This document shows, one piece after another, positions 16,384 to 24,315 of a DNA stretch of 32,177 nt. Origin of the DNA: JBDREA01 sp043820265 (GTDB lineage Archaea > Altiarchaeota > Altiarchaeia > IMC4 > JBDREA01); assembly GCA_043820265.1 (NCBI GenBank), contig JBDREA010000015.1, forward strand, positions 1 through 32,177. The letters run 5' to 3'. The notes below the pieces were generated by a model, which did not search any database, had not been told where the DNA came from, and was given only the letters and a program-made list of their open reading frames with translations. Position 1 is the stretch's first letter; every line of letters begins with the position of its first letter. Made by a program: the position numbers and the translations under genes.

Positions 16384-16398
16384 ACAATAAAGGAGAAA

Positions 16399-17748
16399 AT
16401 GACAAAACTCGACAAAGCAAAAGAGGACATACTCGAACAAGTTAAAAAAGACAAGGTAAAATTTGTCAACCTACAGTTCACCGACATTTTCGGGGCCGCA
16501 AAAAACGTAGACATCACAGTTGAAAAACTCGAAGACAGCCTCGAAAGCGGGACATGGTTCGACGGCTCATCAATCGAAGGATTCGCGCGGATACACGAAT
16601 CAGACATGGTCCTCAAACCAGACCCCACGACCTATGCCCTCATTCCCTGGAGGAGCGGAAAACACGCAACTGCGAGACTTATAGCAGACATCGAAACGCC
16701 CGATGGAAAACCATTTGAAGGAAGCCCCAGAAACCTGCTGAAAAAATCGCTTGCGAAAATCGAAAAGATGGGGCTAAAATTCTTTACAGGTCCAGAGCTT
16801 GAGTTCTTCCTATTTAAAACAGACGACGGAAAGATTAGCCCAGTCCCCCATGATGTCGGAGGCTATTTCGACCACAGCGGAAGGGATGCTGCAACGGATG
16901 TTCGCCGAGACATAATATTGGCCCTAGAAGCGATGGGAATGCAGGTGGAGATGAGCCACCACGAAGTAGCGCCTGGACAGCACGAGATAGGTCTCCGTTA
17001 CAGTGAAGCACTGAGGAGCGCGGACAACTCTACAACATTAAAGCACGTCGTCAAATCCATTGCCGCAGCGCACGATCTGTATGCGACCTTTATGCCAAAA
17101 CCCATATTCGGGATAAACGGCAGCGGAATGCACGTCCATCAAAGCCTCTACAACACAAAAACGGGGAAAAACGCATTCTACGACTCAAAAGACACATACC
17201 ATCTCTCAAAGACCGCAAAGCAGTTCATAGCAGGACAGCTCGCACACGCAAAAGAGATGGCCGGAGTGATAGCTCCGACAGTGAACAGCTACAAACGCCT
17301 GACCCCCGGATACGAGGCACCAGTATATATCTGCTGGGGAAACATCAACCGAAGCGCATTGATCCGCGTTCCAAGGATATCACCTGGAAAAGAACAATCC
17401 ACCCGCCTTGAACTCCGTTGCCCTGATCCTTCAAGTAACATCTACTTGGCGTTCACAGTGATGCTTGAAGCAGGACTCGACGGCGTTAAAAAGAATATGA
17501 ACGCGCCAGAACCAGTTGAAGAGGATGTCTACGAATTCGACGACTCCGAGTTGAAAAAGTTTTACATTGAATCGCTTCCTGCAGACCTTGGCGAAGCGAT
17601 CAAGGAAATGGAAAAAAGCAAATTCCTCAAAGACGCCATGGGCGCGACATTATACGAGAAATACATATCTGCGAAAAAACTCGAATGGGACGAATACAGG
17701 ATCCAAGTCACCCAATGGGAGATAGACAAGTACTTGGAGAAGATGTAG
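16399..17748 (+). CDS. glnA: Glutamine synthetase, type I
   Basis: ATP-dependent condensation of glutamate and ammonia; cytoplasmic dodecamer. 449 aa, the normal GSI-alpha length. Motifs: TWFDGSSIEGF (D55), metal-site Glu residues in GPELEFFLF (about 130) and APGQHEIGLRY (about 195), GINGSGMHVHQSL (about 240), NSYKRLTPGYEAP (about 300), NRSALIRVPR and RCPDPSSNIYLA. The adenylylation-site context of GSI-beta enzymes (NLYDLP) is not seen, so control is probably by transcription and small effectors. ATG 16399 has a clear ribosome binding site (AAAGGAGAAA). It ends 2 bp from the convergent cupin gene. Small ORFs and Lrp-type dyads lie upstream. Confidence 0.98.
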   Translation: MTKLDKAKEDILEQVKKDKVKFVNLQFTDIFGAAKNVDITVEKLEDSLESGTWFDGSSIEGFARIHESDMVLKPDPTTYALIPWRSGKHATARLIADIETPDGKPFEGSPRNLLKKSLAKIEKMGLKFFTGPELEFFLFKTDDGKISPVPHDVGGYFDHSGRDAATDVRRDIILALEAMGMQVEMSHHEVAPGQHEIGLRYSEALRSADNSTTLKHVVKSIAAAHDLYATFMPKPIFGINGSGMHVHQSLYNTKTGKNAFYDSKDTYHLSKTAKQFIAGQLAHAKEMAGVIAPTVNSYKRLTPGYEAPVYICWGNINRSALIRVPRISPGKEQSTRLELRCPDPSSNIYLAFTVMLEAGLDGVKKNMNAPEPVEEDVYEFDDSELKKFYIESLPADLGEAIKEMEKSKFLKDAMGATLYEKYISAKKLEWDEYRIQVTQWEIDKYLEKM

Positions 17749-17750
17749 TG

Positions 17751-18134
17751 CTAATCGTATACCCTGCCGTAGTCGTCTTCTATCCGGACTATGTCGTCCA
17801 GTTCCGGAGTGCTGAATTCGATGACTTTTATGTCGGTCAGAGCTTCGATTCTGTGCTTAGTGCCCGATAGAATTGTCACAGCTTGACCCTCGCTCACCTC
17901 AAATGATTCTTCGCCGAGTACCAAAAGCATCTTTCCCTCAAGGACATACATCGACTCCTTTTTTACCTCGTGGAATTGAAGGCTGAGCCTCTCCCCTTTT
18001 TTGACTTCAAGGATCTTTCCAGCATACTCTTTCTCATGGGAGAGAAGCAACTCCCTGCCCCAGGGTTTCTCAATTATTTTTGGTTCATACACGGACATGT
18101 TGACAACCTTTGTGTGTGTATCGAAAAAATTCAT
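17751..18134 (-). CDS. Cupin-domain protein, mannose-6-phosphate isomerase type II-like
   Basis: 127 aa, one small cupin barrel. KPWGRELLL near the N-terminus and the LSLQFHEVKKESMYVLEG metal-site motif (His, Glu) match the C-terminal sugar-isomerase half of type II phosphomannose isomerase/mannose-1-phosphate guanylyltransferase, here as a stand-alone unit. The second cupin motif follows (GTKHRIEA). A role in mannose or fructose phosphate interconversion is suggested by family and by the glycan genes alongside, but it is not proven. Start is ATG 18134; an in-frame ATG at 18098 is also possible. It abuts glnA (2-bp gap). Confidence 0.85.
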   Translation of the reverse strand: MNFFDTHTKVVNMSVYEPKIIEKPWGRELLLSHEKEYAGKILEVKKGERLSLQFHEVKKESMYVLEGKMLLVLGEESFEVSEGQAVTILSGTKHRIEALTDIKVIEFSTPELDDIVRIEDDYGRVYD

Positions 18135-18225
18135 CTTGAAAGTTTAAAAACAAGGATATTGTCATATTTTTAAAACCCACCCCCCATTATTATGTCATCT
18201 GACAAGAAAAGAAAAATATTATAAA
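18135..18225. promoter_or_regulatory. Divergent promoter region cupin / ugd
   Basis: The AT-rich gap includes ATATTTTTAAAA (18164-18175), usable as a TATA box on both strands: about 35 nt from the cupin ATG at 18134 and about 56 nt from the ugd ATG at 18226. ATTATTATG (about 18186-18194) is nearer to ugd. There is no Shine-Dalgarno sequence before ugd. Confidence 0.35.
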
Positions 18226-19518
18226 ATGAAGATCAGCGTGGTTGGGACAGGTTACGTCGGGTTAGTCTCTGCAGCGGGGTTTGCAGAACACGGACACGAT
18301 GTCACCTGCATCGACGTTGTCAAGGAGAAAGTTGACTTGATAAACAAAAAAATTAGCCCGATCTATGAGGAAGGCCTAACAGAAATCCTCGAAAAAAGGA
18401 TAGGGAAAAACATGCATGCCACCCTCGACGGTGCCAAAGCCATAGCTGAAAGCGAGATAACCTATATCTGCGTTGGAACACCAAGCGGAAAAGAGGGGGA
18501 AATAGACCTGCAATACATCCAAGAAGTCGGAAAGATAATAGGAGAAGTTCTAAAGGGGAAAAAAGAATATCATGTAGTAGTAGTGAAAAGTACTGTAGTT
18601 GCGGGAACCACAGAAGAGATTGTAATACCAATCATCGAACAATACTCCCAAAAAAAGGCAGGCAGAGACTTCGGTGTCGCCATGAACCCGGAATTCCTTC
18701 GCGAGGGAGTGGCCGTTGAAGACTTCCTCAAACCAGACCGAATAGTAGTAGGCGGGATTGATCAAAGAAGCATCGACGTCATAAAAGAGTGCTACAAGGG
18801 ATTCGGGGCACCGATACTTGAGGTTGGTTTGAAAACAGCCGAAATGATAAAATACGCAAGCAACTGTCTTCTAGCCACAAAGATAAGCTTCATAAATGAA
18901 ATAGGAAACATCTGCAAGCATCTGGGAATAGATACCTACGACGTGGCAAGGGGGGTTGGACTCGACCACAGGATAAGCCCGCACTTCCTAAGAGCCGGAT
19001 TAGGGTTTGGGGGAAGCTGCTTTCCAAAAGACGTAAAGGCCTTAAGAAACAAAGCAGAAGAGTTGGGAATCGAACACGACATCATGAATAGCGTATTACA
19101 GGTAAACGCCCACCAACCAAAAGTTTTTCTCGGATTGGCAAAAGACAAGCTCGGTTCATTCAGGGGGAAGAGAGTCGCAGTCCTAGGATTAGCGTTCAAG
19201 GCGGGCACAGACGACACAAGAGAGAGCCCAGCCCTGGTTGTAGTAGAATACCTAATAAAAGAAGGATCCAAGGTAATCGCATACGATCCACAAGCAATGG
19301 ACAACACCGAAAAAATATTTGGAAACCGCATCGAATACGCAAAAACCGCCCAAGATGCGCTAAAGAACGCAGACATTGCACTGATAACAACAGACTGGGA
19401 GGAATTCTCGAAATTAGATTACAGCGAAATGGGGCAAAAAATCGTCCTAGACGCAAGACACATCGTAGACAAAGGAGTCCTACCAGATGACGTAGAGTAC
19501 GAGGGCCTCTGCTGGTAA
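18226..19518 (+). CDS. ugd: UDP-glucose 6-dehydrogenase (UDP-glucose/GDP-mannose dehydrogenase family)
   Basis: Oxidises UDP-glucose to UDP-glucuronate with two NAD+ in the cytoplasm. 430 aa, the normal length. An N-terminal Rossmann GTGYVGL (residues 7-13), the SPIYEEGL loop (about 44-51), VVVKSTVVAGTT and NPEFLREG, a central domain with EMIKYASNCLLATKISFINE, and GFGGSCFPKD with the catalytic Cys265. The C-terminal NDP-sugar domain has VLGLAFKAGTDDTRESP. Substrate is assigned as UDP-glucose because galU and uxs follow directly; other sugars in the family cannot be excluded. First gene of a three-gene operon; galU starts 5 bp after the stop. Confidence 0.95.
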   Translation: MKISVVGTGYVGLVSAAGFAEHGHDVTCIDVVKEKVDLINKKISPIYEEGLTEILEKRIGKNMHATLDGAKAIAESEITYICVGTPSGKEGEIDLQYIQEVGKIIGEVLKGKKEYHVVVVKSTVVAGTTEEIVIPIIEQYSQKKAGRDFGVAMNPEFLREGVAVEDFLKPDRIVVGGIDQRSIDVIKECYKGFGAPILEVGLKTAEMIKYASNCLLATKISFINEIGNICKHLGIDTYDVARGVGLDHRISPHFLRAGLGFGGSCFPKDVKALRNKAEELGIEHDIMNSVLQVNAHQPKVFLGLAKDKLGSFRGKRVAVLGLAFKAGTDDTRESPALVVVEYLIKEGSKVIAYDPQAMDNTEKIFGNRIEYAKTAQDALKNADIALITTDWEEFSKLDYSEMGQKIVLDARHIVDKGVLPDDVEYEGLCW

Positions 19519-19523
19519 AAAAC

Positions 19524-20378
19524 ATGAAAGCCGTCATACCTGCCGCAGGGCTTGGAACAAGGTTTCTGCCAGCGACAAAGGCCATGCCAAAGGAGATGCT
19601 GCCGCTCGTGGATAAGCCCGCCATACAGTTTGTCGTGGAGGAGGCAGTAGCCTCAGGCATAGACGACATCCTGATAATAACCGGGCGCGGTAAACGAGCG
19701 ATTGAAGACCATTTCGACCGCTCGCTGGAGCTTGAAAAAGTTCTTGAAAAGAACGGAAAAAGCCAGCTACAAGAAATCGAAGACATAGCAGAGCTCGCAG
19801 ACATCCATTACATACGTCAAAAAGAGGCTAAAGGGTTGGGGCACGCAATACTCTGTGCGAAAAAACACGTGGGAGACGATCCTTTCGCAGTCCTTCTCGG
19901 AGACGACATCGTCTTTTCAAAAACGCCTTGCACGAAGCAACTAATCGAACTCTATGACAGATTCAGCTCTCCTATCATCGCCGTCGAAGAGGTTCAGAAA
20001 AACATGATAGAAAGCTACGGTGTAGTGGGGGGAAAGTTGGTGGAGGAAAAGACGTATCAGATAGACACGCTCGTAGAAAAACCGAAACCAAAAAACGCCC
20101 CCTCAAATCTTGGGGTCATAGGCCGCTACATCCTAACTCCGCAGTTATTCGAAACCCTTGAGAAGACGCCAAAAGGCCATGGTGGAGAGATTCAGTTAAC
20201 TGACGCACTCCAACTACTAAATAAAACACACAAGATGTACGCATACCTGTTTGAGGGAGTGAGATACGACCTTGGGAACAAATTCGATTATATGCGCGCA
20301 AACATCGAATACGCCATCGAGCGCCATGAGATAGGGCCTAGAATAAAGAAGTTCCTCGTAGAGTATCTGAAAAAATGA
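19524..20378 (+). CDS. galU: UTP--glucose-1-phosphate uridylyltransferase
   Basis: Makes UDP-glucose from UTP and glucose 1-phosphate, feeding ugd. 284 aa, normal for bacterial-type GalU. Nucleotide-binding loop PAAGLGTRFLPATKAMPKEM (residues about 6-25), LPLVDKPAIQFVVEEAV, the ITGRGKRAIEDHFDRS segment, the metal-site LLGDDIV (about 129-135) and the VEKPKPKNAPSNLGVIGRY block (about 192-210). Spacing is 5 bp from ugd and 4-bp overlap (ATGA) with uxs, so the operon is translationally coupled. No frameshift. Confidence 0.97.
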   Translation: MKAVIPAAGLGTRFLPATKAMPKEMLPLVDKPAIQFVVEEAVASGIDDILIITGRGKRAIEDHFDRSLELEKVLEKNGKSQLQEIEDIAELADIHYIRQKEAKGLGHAILCAKKHVGDDPFAVLLGDDIVFSKTPCTKQLIELYDRFSSPIIAVEEVQKNMIESYGVVGGKLVEEKTYQIDTLVEKPKPKNAPSNLGVIGRYILTPQLFETLEKTPKGHGGEIQLTDALQLLNKTHKMYAYLFEGVRYDLGNKFDYMRANIEYAIERHEIGPRIKKFLVEYLKK

Positions 20379-21307
20379 CGCGAACATTGGTAACGGGTGG
20401 AGCGGGATTCCTGGGAAGCCACTTATGCGAAAAACTCATAGGAGAAGGCCACGAAGTCGTATGCATCGATAATCTAATAACCGGAAACCAAAAGAATATT
20501 TCGGAGCTCGAAGAAAGAAAGGATTTTTCATTCATCAAACACGACGTGTCAAAATACATCGAACTCGAAGGAGACCTTGACTACATACTGCACTTTGCCA
20601 GTCCGGCTTCCCCAATCGATTACCTTGAGCTGCCAATCCAAACATTAAAGGTCGGGGCTCTTGGCACACACAACTGCCTGGGACTGGCTAAGGCAAAGGA
20701 TGCGAGGTTCCTTTTGGCTTCGACAAGCGAAGTATACGGCGACCCCCAAGTTAATCCGCAGCCGGAGTCGTATTGGGGAAACGTCAATCCGATTGGGCCA
20801 AGGGGAGTATACGATGAAGCAAAACGATTTGCGGAAGCCATCACCATGGCCTATAACCGATACCACAACCTCGATACAAGGATCGTTAGGATATTTAATA
20901 CATATGGCCCCCGGATGCGTGCCCATGACGGAAGAGTAGTACCTGCGTTCATCTGTGAGGCACTGGACGGAAAACCGATCACAGTATTTGGAGACGGAAG
21001 CCAGACGAGAAGCTTTTGCTATGTCTCTGATTTGATAGATGGCATCTACAAATTGCTTTTATCAGATGAAACCGAACCAGTGAACATCGGAAATCCCTCC
21101 GAGATGACAATTAAGGCCTTCGCAGAAAAAATCATAAAGCTAACCGGATCAAAAAGTACATTAACCTTCGAAACATTGCCCACAGATGATCCAAAGGTCC
21201 GAAGACCAGACATAAGCAAAGCCAGAGAGGTGCTCTCCTGGGAGCCTAAAATCGAATTGGAAGAAGGGCTTGGAAAAACGATCGAGTGGTTCAAGAAAAA
21301 CAGATAG
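20375..21307 (+). CDS. uxs: UDP-glucuronate decarboxylase (UDP-xylose synthase)
   Basis: Converts UDP-glucuronate to UDP-xylose via a 4-keto intermediate with bound NAD+. 310 aa, extended SDR fold. Rossmann GGAGFLGSH (8-16), the family hallmark HFASPASPIDY (73-83), LPIQTLKVGALGTHN, ASTSEVYGDP with Glu119, NPIGPRGVYDEAKR with Tyr146 and Lys150, and RIFNTYGPRM. These match Uxs rather than UDP-glucose 4-epimerase. The start overlaps the galU stop (ATGA). The operon ugd-galU-uxs thus encodes the whole route from glucose 1-phosphate to UDP-xylose. The stop abuts a small ORF on the other strand. Confidence 0.95.
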   Translation: MTRTLVTGGAGFLGSHLCEKLIGEGHEVVCIDNLITGNQKNISELEERKDFSFIKHDVSKYIELEGDLDYILHFASPASPIDYLELPIQTLKVGALGTHNCLGLAKAKDARFLLASTSEVYGDPQVNPQPESYWGNVNPIGPRGVYDEAKRFAEAITMAYNRYHNLDTRIVRIFNTYGPRMRAHDGRVVPAFICEALDGKPITVFGDGSQTRSFCYVSDLIDGIYKLLLSDETEPVNIGNPSEMTIKAFAEKIIKLTGSKSTLTFETLPTDDPKVRRPDISKAREVLSWEPKIELEEGLGKTIEWFKKNR

Positions 21308-21475
21308 TTACCTACATTCTATGGTTTTTAGATGTTGGTATAGGGCGGTTGTAAGAGCTTCTATATCTCCTTCAGTATCTGGACCGATTTTATCCGTTAT
21401 ATTTATACTGGGGGATTTTTTAGGGTTGACCGGCGGAAGTTTACATCGAAGCTTCCTACCTGTGGACTCTTTCAA
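21308..21475 (-). CDS. 55-codon ORF filling the gap after the membrane protein gene (tentative)
   Basis: An open frame on the minus strand from TTG 21475 to TAA 21308-21310. It overlaps the end of the upstream membrane protein by 20 nt in another frame, and its stop directly abuts the uxs stop at 21307. The N-terminus is basic (KESTGRKLRCKLPP), the middle polar, and the C-terminal part (EGDIEALTTALYQHLKTIEC) looks like an amphipathic helix. Composition is protein-like, and without it the 148 bp would be one of the longer convergent gaps in the window. It could also be a frameshifted C-terminal extension of the membrane protein. No function suggested. Confidence 0.4.
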   Translation of the reverse strand: MKESTGRKLRCKLPPVNPKKSPSINITDKIGPDTEGDIEALTTALYQHLKTIECR

Positions 21476-22436
21476 AGTCTATCTTCAATCCTTCCCTGAC
21501 CAAAAGAGCTCCCCCAACCACAATATAGCTCCAGTAAGAAAATAGTCGTTCAATGAATATCGCTGGAATTGCTATCTCTGGGGGAACAGCTATGAGACTG
21601 TAAAGGCCAACGGATGATGCCTCGAATGCCCCGAGTCCCCCAGGTAACTGGCTTAAAATCCCCAGTAGATAGGATGCGCTCGTAATTGCTGCAACCGCAA
21701 AATAGCTCACATCAACAGAGAACATCTGAAATAGGAGCCAGACGCGAAGAAAATCCGCACCCCAAAGCAAAGTGTTGTAGAAGAGCGAAAGACCTAGGAT
21801 TTTTTTGTTCACGACGACTTTGCGAAATGATTCGAAATACTCTCTTATCAAAGATGAAAAATTCAATTTGATTAGGTTTTCGAGTTTTCCAAGTATTGAA
21901 AAAAAGATCCCTTGAAGGCGGCTAGACAACAAAAAAGCGAAGGAGGAAAACAGTAATCCAAAGAATATACCCCCCAAAATCAAGAGCTGATTAATTGGAA
22001 AGCTGCTTCCGACACCCACAAACAAAAAAAGTCCAGATGCAGCAACAGCGATGAGAAATACCAGATCGATTATCCGCTCGGCTGCAGTAGCAGTCAATGC
22101 CTGATTCGTGCTTATCGAAAGTTTCTTTTTGAAGATAACTGCGCGCCCAAGCTCTCCGATAGGCCTAGATGGTGTGATGAATGCGACCGGAATTCCAAGG
22201 TAGTATGTGTAAAAGACCCTCCAAAAAGGTTTATGCACGTCAAGCCTTCGAAAATACACTTGGATCTTACATACCTCAAGATAAAACTCTAAGAATGTCA
22301 GGGCGGCCAAAACGGGGATGTAATGTGGCTTGATCTGTGAGAAACCGTGGATGAGGCTGTCGATCCCTACCGCATCAAGCATGAGGGCAAAGATTGCAAG
22401 TGATGCAAAAAAGAAAATTATATGCCTTTTCTTCAT
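21456..22436 (-). CDS. Lysylphosphatidylglycerol synthase TM region/UPF0104 family membrane protein
   Basis: 326 aa with about eight membrane helices. The family signature is present: TPSRPIGELGRAVIF (about 107-121), AERIIDLVFLI (about 138-148), GILSQLPGGLGAFEASSVGL (about 271-290) and a final hydrophobic helix near YWSYIVVGG. Members of this superfamily include AglD, needed in Haloferax for addition of the last sugar in N-glycosylation, and putative lipid flippases. Next to a polyprenyl-phosphate pentose transferase (4 bp downstream of it), a role in moving or using a lipid-linked sugar is likely. Start ATG 22436. Confidence 0.88.
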   Translation of the reverse strand: MKKRHIIFFFASLAIFALMLDAVGIDSLIHGFSQIKPHYIPVLAALTFLEFYLEVCKIQVYFRRLDVHKPFWRVFYTYYLGIPVAFITPSRPIGELGRAVIFKKKLSISTNQALTATAAERIIDLVFLIAVAASGLFLFVGVGSSFPINQLLILGGIFFGLLFSSFAFLLSSRLQGIFFSILGKLENLIKLNFSSLIREYFESFRKVVVNKKILGLSLFYNTLLWGADFLRVWLLFQMFSVDVSYFAVAAITSASYLLGILSQLPGGLGAFEASSVGLYSLIAVPPEIAIPAIFIERLFSYWSYIVVGGALLVREGLKIDFERVHR

Positions 22437-22440
22437 CTTC

Positions 22441-23319
22441 TTAGATTAGGATCCCTCGTAGAAAATCCCGGTAGACAACCAGGAAGCTCGTAGTAATCCA
22501 TAAAAACAGAGCGACCATCATCTGCCTGTCGCCGAAGATGTAATGGGTGTTTCTTGCGATTATGTGACCTGAAAAGATGAAATACATGTAGCGAAAGAGT
22601 ATGAAGCTTGCAAAGGGGATAGTTAAAAGCATATAGGGCTCATCGAGGTAAGCAAAGAAAGTGTAGAATGTATAGGAGAAAAGGAGCGTGGCCATGACTA
22701 CGACAACGTATAGGTTGAGAAGCTCTACATTGTAGATCTTGAATGTTTTTCTGGAATCACCCGCGCTTTCCCCAAGAAGCAACAGTTCCGACCGTCTTTT
22801 CCCAAGGGCTAAAAACAGGGCCATAAAGAAAACGGAGATGATGAGCCAAGGAGTTACAGGAACATCAATCAAAACGGCGCCGGAAATAGATCTTAGTAGA
22901 TAGTTTACTGCTATGACATGCACGTCTATTATTGCCTTGTTTTTCAGATAGAGGGTATAGGCTAGAGTGGAAAGGAAGAGCGCGATAGGAAAGATAACAA
23001 ATTTTGGGGAAAGCATGAAACCAAGGACTAATGCAAAGGCCAAAATAACAACCGCGGTGATAGCTGCTCCACGGATGGATACAACTCCTGCAGCAATGGG
23101 GCGGTTTTTCTTTTCAGGATGCTCCTTATCTTTCTCTCTATCCATAATGTCATTTAGGATGTAGGTTGCAGAAGAAGTCAAGCAGAGAATGAAAAACCCA
23201 GCCACAGTTCTAAAAAATAGATCGGGATAGAGGAACTTCGCGGAGAAAAATAAGGCGAGGAAAATGACTGTGTTTTTATACCATTGTTCGGCCCTTATCA
23301 GCCGCAAAATTCGAGGCAT
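22441..23319 (-). CDS. UbiA-family polyprenyl-phosphate phosphoribosyltransferase-like protein
   Basis: 292 aa with about eight to nine membrane helices. The motifs match decaprenyl-phosphate phosphoribosyltransferase (Rv3806c type), which transfers phosphoribose from PRPP to polyprenyl phosphate: RAEQWYKN (residues 9-16), the Mg-binding NDIMDREKDKEHPEKKNRPI (about 56-75) and a second Asp motif in LKNKAIIDVHVIAVNYLLRS. Mycobacteria use this step to start arabinan precursor synthesis; the archaeal product is unknown. It lies 4 bp upstream of the membrane protein gene and is divergent from the epimerase at 23374 across a shared TATA element. Confidence 0.88.
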   Translation of the reverse strand: MPRILRLIRAEQWYKNTVIFLALFFSAKFLYPDLFFRTVAGFFILCLTSSATYILNDIMDREKDKEHPEKKNRPIAAGVVSIRGAAITAVVILAFALVLGFMLSPKFVIFPIALFLSTLAYTLYLKNKAIIDVHVIAVNYLLRSISGAVLIDVPVTPWLIISVFFMALFLALGKRRSELLLLGESAGDSRKTFKIYNVELLNLYVVVVMATLLFSYTFYTFFAYLDEPYMLLTIPFASFILFRYMYFIFSGHIIARNTHYIFGDRQMMVALFLWITTSFLVVYRDFLRGILI

Positions 23320-23340
23320 AGGCTAGTATTTGCATGGCTA

Positions 23341-23354
23341 CTTTAATAACTCTT
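23341..23354. promoter_or_regulatory. Bidirectional TATA element, UbiA / epimerase
   Basis: CTTTAATAACTCTT reads TTTAATAA on one strand and TTATTAAA on the other. It is centred about 29 nt before the epimerase ATG (23374) and about 27 nt before the UbiA ATG (23319), so one element can place leaderless transcripts both ways. The same 11-bp core recurs in the divergent gap at 29315. Confidence 0.5.
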
Positions 23355-23373
23355 GGAAGACAAATACTTACCG

Positions 23374-24315
23374 ATGAGCCTGTACCTTGTCAGCGGTGGA
23401 TTGGGATTTATTGGAAGCAACATTGTCCACAGATTGCTTGATGACGGAAAGGAAGTTCGCGTAATAGACAATCTTGCAACTGGAAGAAAATCGAATATCG
23501 CCTCGGTCATCGAAGAATTTGAATTATTGGAGGGGGATATCAGGGATTACTCCGCAGTGGAGAGATCGATGGAAAGCGTTGATTATGTGTTGCATCAGGC
23601 GGCGCTTCCATCCGTAGCACGCTCGATAATAAACCCATACGAAAGCAATGAAGTAAATGTTTTAGGGACCCTTAACCTCCTAAAAGCCGCCCATGAAGCA
23701 GATATCAAACAATTTGTCTATGCCTCTTCTTCCTCGGTGTACGGGGATACTCCAACGCTGCCAAAGGTGGAAAATATGCCTGTTAATCCTAAGTCGTTTT
23801 ATTCCGTCTCAAAATATGCAGCCGAACAGCAATGCATCATCTATAATCAGATAAATGGACTGAATACCGTGTGCCTTAGATACTTCAATGTTTATGGGCC
23901 AAGACAAGACCCAAGTTCGCAGTATGCGGCAGTTATACCGAAATTCATCACTTCAATCGCGAAAGATGAGTCACCCACAGTATTCGGGGACGGAACCCAA
24001 TCGCGAGACTTCACCTTTATAGAGGATGCTGTTTTAGCAAATCTGAAAGCAGCCAAATCATCTAAGGGAGTGGGAGAAGTATGTAATATCGCAGTCGGAC
24101 AAAGGAGGACAGTAAATGAGCTGATTGGATTAGTAAACGAATTACTCGAAAAAAACATAGATGCAGAATATGCCAAACCAAGACCAGGCGATGTAAAACA
24201 TTCTCACGCCGACATCTCAAAAGCCCAAAGACTCCTGGGATACAAACCTGAGCACGATTTGAAAAAAGGGTTGGAAAAAACAGTAGAATGGTTTCGGGAT
24301 TCGAAGTTTCAATAG
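23374..24315 (+). CDS. NAD-dependent UDP-hexose 4-epimerase, WbpP/TviC-like
   Basis: 313 aa from ATG 23374; a TTG at 23353 would add seven residues but ignores the leaderless promoter spacing. Extended SDR: GGLGFIGSN, DNLATGRKSNI, HQAALPSVARSIINPYESN (the WbpP-type UDP-GlcNAc 4-epimerase hallmark), ASSSSVYGD, FYSVSKYAAE with the catalytic Tyr and Lys, and LRYFNVYGPRQDP. The likely reaction is UDP-GlcNAc to UDP-GalNAc or an acid derivative. It ends 28 nt inside the start of the glycosyltransferase gene, so translation is coupled. First gene of a five-gene array running to 28289. Confidence 0.92.
   Translation: MSLYLVSGGLGFIGSNIVHRLLDDGKEVRVIDNLATGRKSNIASVIEEFELLEGDIRDYSAVERSMESVDYVLHQAALPSVARSIINPYESNEVNVLGTLNLLKAAHEADIKQFVYASSSSVYGDTPTLPKVENMPVNPKSFYSVSKYAAEQQCIIYNQINGLNTVCLRYFNVYGPRQDPSSQYAAVIPKFITSIAKDESPTVFGDGTQSRDFTFIEDAVLANLKAAKSSKGVGEVCNIAVGQRRTVNELIGLVNELLEKNIDAEYAKPRPGDVKHSHADISKAQRLLGYKPEHDLKKGLEKTVEWFRDSKFQ

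Larger units (their letters stand above)
16113..16398. promoter_or_regulatory. lrp/glnA divergent control region with dyads
   Basis: 286 bp, AT-rich. Dyads: CTAAAATATATTAG (16145-16158, next to the lrp TATA), AATATTTAAAAATATT (16167-16182) and GATTATTTAATC (16193-16204, perfect with a 2-nt spacer), all plausible Lrp-type sites. A TATA-like ATATTTTTAAAG (about 16216-16227) sits about 30 nt before an ATG at 16253. ATTGTTCAAT (16229-16238) recurs inverted as ATTGAACAAT (16379-16388), flanking the small ORFs. GGAG at 16392-16395 is the glnA ribosome binding site. Confidence 0.5.
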
